A DNA stretch of 18,703 bases, taken from contig JAGHBF010000172.1 of NCBI GenBank assembly GCA_021161165.1, forward strand, positions 1-18,703, given 5' to 3'. Position numbers and translations under genes: made by a program. The notes under the pieces were generated by a model that was not told the origin of the DNA, searched no databases, and saw only the letters and a program-made list of their open reading frames with translations. This document shows, piece after piece, positions 13,152 to 18,703 of this stretch; positions within the stretch are counted from its first letter, which is position 1, and each line of letters starts with the position of its first letter. The DNA comes from Candidatus Aminicenantota bacterium. Its GTDB lineage: Bacteria; Acidobacteriota; Aminicenantia; S016-38.

Positions 13152-15982
13152 TAAAGTGCTCACTCTGCGGACGTGAAAACCCAGACAATAGGTTTACATG
13201 CAAAAAATGTGGCTTCCCTCTTCGCAATATAGAAAATCTCCAGCCTGGTGAAATTATAAATGGAAGGTTTAAAATAGAAAGATTCATTGGAAAAGGAGGA
13301 ATGGGAGTAATATACCAGGCGCTTGACCTGAAGCTTGAGAGAACCGTTGCCATCAAAATCCTTCCCCTGGAGCTTAGAAACGATGAAGTGGCCAGGAAAA
13401 GATTCCTGAGAGAAGCTCAGGCAGCCTCAAAATTAGAGCATCCAAATATATGTATAATTCACGAAATTTTCGAAAGCGATGACATTAATTTTATTGTTAT
13501 GCAATTTATCAGGGGGAAAAATCTACGAGAAATTTTAAGAGAACAGAAAAACCTGCCGTTTCCGGTATTCATTAACTATGCAAGACAAATGGCCTCAGCT
13601 CTTGCGTTCGCACACAGCCAGGGAATAATTCATAGGGATATAAAACCTGCAAATATTATGATCACCGATGATGGAACTGTAAAAATACTGGATTTTGGCC
13701 TTGCGAAATTTTATGAAAAGGACGAATCACTCACTTCAGCAGATACTGTAGTGGGAACACTGGCTTACATGTCACCCGAGCAATGTCGAGGAGAAAAGCT
13801 CACTCCTGCTACGGATATATTTTCCCTGGGGGTAGTCCTTTACGAAATGGTCACTGGAAAAAATCCCTTTAGGGGCGAAGATACAGGCTCTACCTTTTTC
13901 AAAATTCTTCATGAAAATCCTGATCCACCTTCCACAATTATCGAATTAATACCCAGTGAAGTGGACATAGTTATAAAAAAATGTCTGGAAAAAGACCCTC
14001 TCAGAAGATTCCGAAACGGAAAAGAGCTTCTGGATGCTTTAAGTAAGGTAGAAGGCACCTCCCCTCAGGCCATTTCTCCTACCACTCAAATATCCGGGAA
14101 GACCTCTTCCCTTAAACTAAAAAGAATATCACCCTTTTTAGCAGCACTTATTCTGATTCTTACACTTACCTTTGTTTTCTTTAAAATGAAGGAACACAGC
14201 AATTCATTAAAAAACATCGTTGTAAGAGATTTTACTGTTCAAAAGGGCATTAATGAGGAGACAGCAAAAGCAATTTCATACCTGTTAAAAAAGAAACTTC
14301 TCCTGCTACAAAAAGTAAGTGTAATAGATGAGGAAACTTACGGTGACCTAAGAAGAAAATACAGCGAAAAGGAGCTTTTTTCAAAATATAACATTATTGG
14401 GGTAATTTCAGGAAATATAAAAAAGTATGGAAAAATGTTCACTACTGAGGCTTCCCTTTCCTTCAAAAACAGGAATATCCCCATAACAACCTCTGGTGAA
14501 GGGGAAAAATCTCTTCTCTCTTTCCAGATAGACTCACTTACTGAAAAAATAGCAAGGCGTATGAACATTCAGTTTACAAAAAAAACTCCTTTAAGAGAAA
14601 TGCTCACTGATAACTTCTCTGCTTTTTCCTATTTTCTAAAGGCATCTCTCGCCTGGGAAAAACTTTCAATTTCAGAGGCAAAGAAGAATTTAAGCCTTGC
14701 CCTAAAGCTCGATCCCAAATTCTCCCTTGCTCATTATTTAAATGCTGAAGTTCTCCTGTTTCTTGATGATATAGAAGGAGCAAGAAAGGAAATCAACGCA
14801 GCTCTTATTAAAAGAGGAAACTTACAGGATCTGGACCTCTACAGGATCCTTGCCCTTAAAGCTGAGCTTGACATGGACTTCAAAGCAAAGGTGAAATATC
14901 TAAAAAAAATAGCAGAGAGACTTCCAGGAGACAAATACTCATACTACAACCTGGCAGAGGCTTATTTTCACAGGGCCTGTCCCAGAAAAGCTCTTGATTA
15001 TTACAGTAAATCTCTTGAAATAAAGCCTGACTTTCCTCCAGCCCTAAACCATGCAGGATACAGTTTCCTTTATATTGGACGCCATCTGGATGGAATTCAG
15101 TATTTTGAGAAATACAAACGCATAACTGATGTTGCAAATGCCTTTGATTCCCTTGGAGACGGTTATTTCTATTCAGGAAACTACCTGGAAGCACTCACAA
15201 ATAAAGAAACCGCTCTTGCCAGAGACCCTTCTCTTGACTGGGTTTATGGTAGTATAGCAGACATTTTGTTTTTAAAAGGAGCAATAAAACAGGCCTTTGC
15301 TTATAACAGAACTTACATGGGAATGGAGAAAACAAGAAAAAATCTGGCAAGAACTTACATTCAAAGGGCATATTTCAGGGGAACGCTTGGGCTTAAGGGC
15401 GCGGTGAGAGATATTGAAATGGCAAAGAAGCTCTATAACCCAAAGGATCCTCACAAGATAATCCCAGAACTTCACTGGGTTGCTTTCATGATTTACCTGA
15501 AAAGAGGAGAAATAGAAAAGGCATGCAAAGAGGCCGAGTGGATGAAAAAAATTGTGGAAAAAAACAAGATAGACAAGGAAAACTACTTCCCGATTTACAA
15601 ATACTTTCTTCATGCTATGGGAGAATGTCTGCTTCACAGGGGAGATAAAAAGGGACTAAAATATTACGATAAACTCATGGAAATAAAGGAAAAACTTGGA
15701 TACTGGACCACTCCCTTTGAGAGAGCCTTTTTTACCGCACAAAAGAGTTTGGCAGAAATAAAGCTAGGGCTTTTGAGACAGGCAGAAAAAACACTGGAAG
15801 ACGGGTTTAGCTATAACCCAACTCATCCCCATTTGCTTGAGGCAAGGATAAGGCTCCTGAAAAAAGAAGGAAAAACAAATGAAGCGGAACAGAGAATAGA
15901 CGAACTCGAAAGCTTCTACCGTTCCTATCCTCCAGCTGATGATGACTTCCTCCAGAAAAAACTGCAAGAACTCAGAAAATAA
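13148..15982 (+). CDS. Membrane Ser/Thr protein kinase with N-terminal zinc ribbon and C-terminal TPR domain
   Basis: The protein has 944 residues. A zinc ribbon (C4, C7, C18, C21) is followed by a Hanks-type kinase (about 42-300). Its elements are the Gly loop GKGGMG (48-53), Lys70 in VAIK, HRDIKPAN (162-169, catalytic D164), DFG (182-184), GTLAYMSPE (203-211) and DIFSLGVVLYE (223-233). A Ser/Thr-rich linker leads to one membrane helix (about 327-346). An alpha/beta domain (about 357-475) resembles the TolB/FlgO-like segment often found after such kinases. From about 490 to 930 lie TPR-type helix pairs, such as EAKKNLSLALKLDPKFSLAH (510-529) and RKALDYYSKSLEIKPDFPPA. All catalytic residues are present. 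The zinc ribbon and kinase are cytoplasmic; the TPR part would be periplasmic and may sense an envelope ligand. It ends the murB operon and overlaps the convergent gene by 11 bases. Confidence 0.93.
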   Translation: MIKCSLCGRENPDNRFTCKKCGFPLRNIENLQPGEIINGRFKIERFIGKGGMGVIYQALDLKLERTVAIKILPLELRNDEVARKRFLREAQAASKLEHPNICIIHEIFESDDINFIVMQFIRGKNLREILREQKNLPFPVFINYARQMASALAFAHSQGIIHRDIKPANIMITDDGTVKILDFGLAKFYEKDESLTSADTVVGTLAYMSPEQCRGEKLTPATDIFSLGVVLYEMVTGKNPFRGEDTGSTFFKILHENPDPPSTIIELIPSEVDIVIKKCLEKDPLRRFRNGKELLDALSKVEGTSPQAISPTTQISGKTSSLKLKRISPFLAALILILTLTFVFFKMKEHSNSLKNIVVRDFTVQKGINEETAKAISYLLKKKLLLLQKVSVIDEETYGDLRRKYSEKELFSKYNIIGVISGNIKKYGKMFTTEASLSFKNRNIPITTSGEGEKSLLSFQIDSLTEKIARRMNIQFTKKTPLREMLTDNFSAFSYFLKASLAWEKLSISEAKKNLSLALKLDPKFSLAHYLNAEVLLFLDDIEGARKEINAALIKRGNLQDLDLYRILALKAELDMDFKAKVKYLKKIAERLPGDKYSYYNLAEAYFHRACPRKALDYYSKSLEIKPDFPPALNHAGYSFLYIGRHLDGIQYFEKYKRITDVANAFDSLGDGYFYSGNYLEALTNKETALARDPSLDWVYGSIADILFLKGAIKQAFAYNRTYMGMEKTRKNLARTYIQRAYFRGTLGLKGAVRDIEMAKKLYNPKDPHKIIPELHWVAFMIYLKRGEIEKACKEAEWMKKIVEKNKIDKENYFPIYKYFLHAMGECLLHRGDKKGLKYYDKLMEIKEKLGYWTTPFERAFFTAQKSLAEIKLGLLRQAEKTLEDGFSYNPTHPHLLEARIRLLKKEGKTNEAEQRIDELESFYRSYPPADDDFLQKKLQELRK

Positions 15983-16532
15983 AGGGAATTTTCTTTTTTT
16001 CTCTCAGGCGGCGTTTAGCGCCCTTTAACGCTATTTCCCTTTTTGCTTCATCAGGCAGTTTTAATGTTCTTACTCTTTCCATTGCCCACAAAAGTTCTTC
16101 TTCCCGTTCCTCTTCTGAAGCTTCTGTCCACAATTTTTCGGTTATTTTGTCTTCGATTTCAAGAGCCCTTTCAGAATTTCCTGCTTCAAGCACAGCAAGA
16201 CCTTCCTTTAGAAGCTTACCTATTTCGCCTTCCACCTTTATGGATTTTTCCCATCTCACTCCAGTTTCTGCCTTCCTTTCAATTGCTCTTTCGTTTTCTC
16301 TGTAAATTCTTTTTTTTAGGCTGGACAGGGTTATCATTCTTTTTCTTCTTCGTCTGAAAACCGAAGTAAATCCTTCTTCCACACTTTTTATAATGACATC
16401 CAGAGGTATTTTCTCCTCCCACAATTCCTCCAGAAGCACCATATCTTTGGGAGAAAGAAATAGGAAACGGCTCCACCTTCTCCATGTCGACTCTATTTGC
16501 TGAAAAAATTTTTCTTTATTTATTGAGTTCAT
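15972..16532 (-). CDS. Unknown 186-residue helical protein downstream of coaX
   Basis: I do not know a function. The N-terminus FFQQIESTWRRWSRFLFLSPKD (9-30), followed by LLEELWEEKIPLDVIIKSVEEGF (33-55), resembles from memory a family of acidobacterial hypothetical proteins with the pattern 'LSpkDw.li..W...gIPL.vv..gi...f'. A basic run RRRRKRM (60-66) follows. Residues 80-180 are charged and helical, probably coiled coil, with a basic end. There is no signal peptide, membrane segment or cysteine. ATG 16532 lies inside the 3' end of coaX (17-base overlap) and has no Shine-Dalgarno, so translation is probably coupled. The 3' end overlaps the kinase gene on the other strand by 11 bases. Confidence 0.7.
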   Translation of the reverse strand: MNSINKEKFFQQIESTWRRWSRFLFLSPKDMVLLEELWEEKIPLDVIIKSVEEGFTSVFRRRRKRMITLSSLKKRIYRENERAIERKAETGVRWEKSIKVEGEIGKLLKEGLAVLEAGNSERALEIEDKITEKLWTEASEEEREEELLWAMERVRTLKLPDEAKREIALKGAKRRLREKKKIPFIF

Positions 16533-17262
16533 ATATATTTTTCAGACCAATAAGTGTTAGATCGCCATCGTAAGCTTCTATCTCCTGAGAAGCTGAGGAA
16601 ATCTCCTCACCTTCTCCCCCTGTAGCTATTACACGCGGGTTTTTTATACTCTTTTTCAACTCCCGTATTGTTCCATCCACCATTGCCTTGAAGCCATAAA
16701 AAATCCCGTTTCTTATACTTGAAATCGTGTTTCTACCAATTACTTCCCCCTCTGGCGAAGAAAGCTCAACCTTGGGGAGCTTTGCTGCGCTTTTAAAAAG
16801 AGCCTCCGAGGCAGTAGATATTCCCGGGAAAATCAGGCCTCCCAGATACTCCTTTTTCTCTGATATAACATCAAAGGTAATAGCTGTTCCAAAATCAACG
16901 ATTATAAGTGGAGCTCCATATTTTTTTATTCCGCCTACAGCATTGGCTATTCTGTCTGCACCGACGGCTGTAGGTGGGTCGTACAAAATAGGAAGGCCTG
17001 TTTTTATACCTGGTGCGAGAAATAAAGGGGAAACTCCATAGTGATTCTCAAAACATTTTTTGAGGCTTTTTGAAATATTCGGCACCACAGATGAAATTAT
17101 CACCCCTTCAGGGGGATTAAGAATTATCTCTTTTAAAAAGAACCACCATTCATCAGGGGTTCTTTCCTGATGGGATGATATCCTCCATTTCCATTTCAAT
17201 TCTTCCTTTTCAAAGCCACCTATTACAACATTGGTATTCCCAACATCAATAGCAATTATCAT
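16516..17262 (-). CDS. coaX: Type III pantothenate kinase
   Basis: This 248-residue cytoplasmic enzyme of the ASKHA fold phosphorylates pantothenate, the first step of coenzyme A synthesis. The P-loop-like AIDVGNTN is at 4-11. TAVGADRIANAVGG (98-111) holds the pantothenate-binding GxDR. IIVDFGTAITFD (120-131) carries the catalytic Asp123, and YLGGLIFPGI (139-148) and ATGGEGEEIS (213-222) complete the family motifs. Type III enzymes need a monovalent cation and are not feedback-inhibited by CoA. The start overlaps the mtnA stop as ATGA with GGAGGG just upstream. A 17-base overlap joins it to the unknown 186-residue gene. Confidence 0.96.
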   Translation of the reverse strand: MIIAIDVGNTNVVIGGFEKEELKWKWRISSHQERTPDEWWFFLKEIILNPPEGVIISSVVPNISKSLKKCFENHYGVSPLFLAPGIKTGLPILYDPPTAVGADRIANAVGGIKKYGAPLIIVDFGTAITFDVISEKKEYLGGLIFPGISTASEALFKSAAKLPKVELSSPEGEVIGRNTISSIRNGIFYGFKAMVDGTIRELKKSIKNPRVIATGGEGEEISSASQEIEAYDGDLTLIGLKNIYELNK

Positions 17263-18245
17263 CGTCCCTCCATAATTTTTCTCAAACTTTCCCCATAGGG
17301 AGGGTAGGCTATCCCTTTTTCAGTAATTATCGCAGTTATATTTTCCGCAGGAGAAACATCAAAGGCTGGATGGCGCACATCCACATTGAGAGGGGCTATA
17401 TTCCTTCCATTTATATATAAAACTTCATCCTTGCTTCTCTCTTCTATGGGAATCTCAGCCCCTGAAGAAATTGAAAGGTCAAGAGTAGAAGTTGGAGCTG
17501 CCACAAAAAATGGAATATCATATTCCTTTGCAAGGACGGAAAGGGTAAAAGTCCCTATTTTATTAGCTACATCTCCGTTTGCAGCAATTCTGTCTGCTCC
17601 AACTACGATTGCTCCAATTTCTCCCTTCGATATAAAGAATCCTGCCATATTATCAGTTATAAGAGTGGTGGGGATCCCCAGCTTTAAAAACTCCCAAGTG
17701 GTAAGTCGGGCTCCCTGAAGATATGGTCTTGTCTCATCCACATAGACTCTTTTTACCCTCCCCTTTTCCCAGGCTTTCCTTATAACACCAACTGCGGTTC
17801 CATATCCTGAGGTTGCAATGGCGCCTGCATTGCAATGAGTAAGGACATTTACCGCTTCAGGTATCAGTTCAGAACCAAGCTCTCCCATTTTTACGTTTGC
17901 TTGATAATCTTCCCTCTCTATGTTTATGGCTTCCTTTTCTGCCTCCTCTATATTCACTGCAGCTCGTCTCATTCTTTCCAGGGCCCAGAAAAGATTTACG
18001 GCAGTTGGCCTTGTTCTGGAAAGTCTTGCTATAGCTTCCTCAAGGCCCTTCCCTTCCTTCATTGCAAGAACAACACCATATGCAGCAACACATCCTATAG
18101 CTGGTGCTCCCCTTACCATCATCTTTTCTATTGATATCGCAACTTCCTCAAGAGTTTTCAGCTCAAGGTATTTTTCCTCCCACGGGAGAAGGCGCTGATC
18201 AAGAAGTAAAAGATACTCTCCTTTCCATTCAAAAGCTGGAAGCAT
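17259..18245 (-). CDS. mtnA: Methylthioribose-1-phosphate isomerase (eIF2B-related)
   Basis: This 328-residue protein converts methylthioribose-1-phosphate to methylthioribulose-1-phosphate in methionine salvage. Family marks are VRGAPAIGCVAAYG (44-57), LTHCNAGAIATSGYGTA (135-151) with catalytic Cys138, DETRPYLQGARLTTWE (170-185), and GADRIAANGDVANKIGT (216-232) with catalytic Asp218. The C-terminal DVRHPAFDVSP (289-299) also fits. The start is fixed by AGGAGGG (18256-18250), four bases upstream. No other methionine-salvage gene is in the window, so a paralogous sugar-phosphate isomerase role cannot be excluded. It overlaps the PAP2 gene by 17 bases and coaX by 4. Confidence 0.95.
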   Translation of the reverse strand: MLPAFEWKGEYLLLLDQRLLPWEEKYLELKTLEEVAISIEKMMVRGAPAIGCVAAYGVVLAMKEGKGLEEAIARLSRTRPTAVNLFWALERMRRAAVNIEEAEKEAINIEREDYQANVKMGELGSELIPEAVNVLTHCNAGAIATSGYGTAVGVIRKAWEKGRVKRVYVDETRPYLQGARLTTWEFLKLGIPTTLITDNMAGFFISKGEIGAIVVGADRIAANGDVANKIGTFTLSVLAKEYDIPFFVAAPTSTLDLSISSGAEIPIEERSKDEVLYINGRNIAPLNVDVRHPAFDVSPAENITAIITEKGIAYPPYGESLRKIMEGR

Positions 18246-18703
18246 TTTTCCCTCCTATTCCAATAGTTATAACAAAACCATCCATTGTTGGATATATGGC
18301 AAAAAAGCCCTTTTTTCTTACAACATAAGAGCCCACCACATAACCCAGAGTAAAGCCGGCTATAGTATCAGAAAGCCAGTGAGCATTTTTTCTTATCCTT
18401 GCGAAGGAGGTGAGAACTGGGATTAAATAAAATGTCTTGCAATTGTATTCCCGGGCGAAAATCGTTGATACCGCAGAGGCAACAGTAACATGGCCTGAAG
18501 GAAAACTTCTATTTCCCCAAGAAAAGGAAAAAGGAGATTCACTAACAGAAGGTCTTTTCCTCATTGTTATAGTCTTTATTGCATTTGCAATAGTGCCTGC
18601 TATAATAAAACTTTCTCCAGCCTCTAATGAAGTTCTTACAAGCTTTTTATCACTTAAAATAAGACCATCGATTGCAGTAAGCGCAATAAAAGGAACAAGA
18701 ACC
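18229..18703 (-). CDS. PAP2-family membrane phosphatase (5' end outside window)
   Basis: The minus-strand frame is open from the window edge to the stop at 18229, giving 157 residues of the C-terminal part. An internal ATG at 18564 is not the true start, because conserved residues lie upstream of it. The three phosphatase motifs are complete: K-x6-RP (KTITMRKRP, ending 51), PSGH (68-71) and R-x5-H-x3-D (R102, H108, D112 in ARIRKNAHWLSD). Hydrophobic segments flank them. PAP2 enzymes hydrolyse lipid or other phosphates (undecaprenyl-PP, phosphatidylglycerophosphate, lipid A and others); the substrate here cannot be told. It is upstream of mtnA in the same operon, overlapping it by 17 bases. 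Confidence 0.9.
   Translation of the reverse strand, partial: VLVPFIALTAIDGLILSDKKLVRTSLEAGESFIIAGTIANAIKTITMRKRPSVSESPFSFSWGNRSFPSGHVTVASAVSTIFAREYNCKTFYLIPVLTSFARIRKNAHWLSDTIAGFTLGYVVGSYVVRKKGFFAIYPTMDGFVITIGIGGKNASSF

Noticed and set aside
16005..16025. GC-rich hairpin GGCG...CGCC after the kinase stop
   Set aside because: The stem is only about four pairs, no T run follows it, and it lies inside the coding region of the convergent 186-residue gene.
18229..18564. PAP2 gene starting at ATG 18564
   Set aside because: That start would remove the Lys of the K-x6-RP motif and the preceding hydrophobic segment. The frame is open to the window end, so the gene is partial.

Overview
The window is a dense bacterial chromosome segment, A+T-rich (roughly 40% G+C by eye). 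It has about 20 protein genes, no gap longer than about 140 bases, many ATGA or longer gene overlaps, and no tRNA, rRNA, CRISPR array or mobile element that I can see. The organism should be a diderm (Gram-negative-type) bacterium. It has an LptF/LptG lipopolysaccharide-exporter permease, a set of minor type II/IV pseudopilins, and peptidoglycan genes. The long Ser/Thr kinase (zinc ribbon, kinase, membrane span, TPR) and some unknown proteins resemble, from memory, families common in Acidobacteriota, Aminicenantes-like lineages and Myxococcota. The phylum is therefore an inference, not a demonstrated assignment.

Layout, left to right. At 1-1000 (-) is a DUF362-family protein whose 3' end lies outside the window. 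At 1116-3175 (+) are four overlapping genes for minor pseudopilins (I-, J-, K/X- and H-like), a likely tip complex for a pilus or secretion pseudopilus. Converging on it is a conserved unknown membrane protein (3131-3907, -). At 3972-4872 (+) are rpsT (S20) and an overlapping SAM methyltransferase, with a clear sigma-70 promoter. At 4849-7858 (-) is the operon asnS-rimO-pgpA. Divergent from asnS is a 748-residue fusion of LptF and LptG (7926-10172, +). At 10259-10552 (-) is a secreted ComEA-like helix-hairpin-helix protein with its own terminator. At 10693-15982 (+) is an operon of murB, pgeF (laccase-domain peptidoglycan editing factor), two unknown proteins and the large Ser/Thr kinase. At 15972-18703 (-) is an operon reading PAP2 phosphatase (partial), mtnA, coaX and an unknown 186-residue protein.

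Themes. Much of the window serves the envelope: LPS export (LptFG), peptidoglycan precursor synthesis and fidelity (MurB, PgeF), phosphatidylglycerol synthesis (PgpA), a lipid-phosphatase-type PAP2 enzyme, and pseudopilins. The rest is translation (S20, RimO, AsnRS) and cofactor or salvage metabolism (CoaX, MtnA). I see no obvious complete new defence or mobile system. The points most worth a second look are the LptF-LptG fusion, the two unknown proteins coupled to murB-pgeF and the kinase, the Glu5-less pseudopilin with a beta-rich C-terminal half, the conserved DLTDNK membrane protein, two symmetrical sites in divergent promoter regions, and a recurrent start-codon geometry suggesting leaderless mRNAs.
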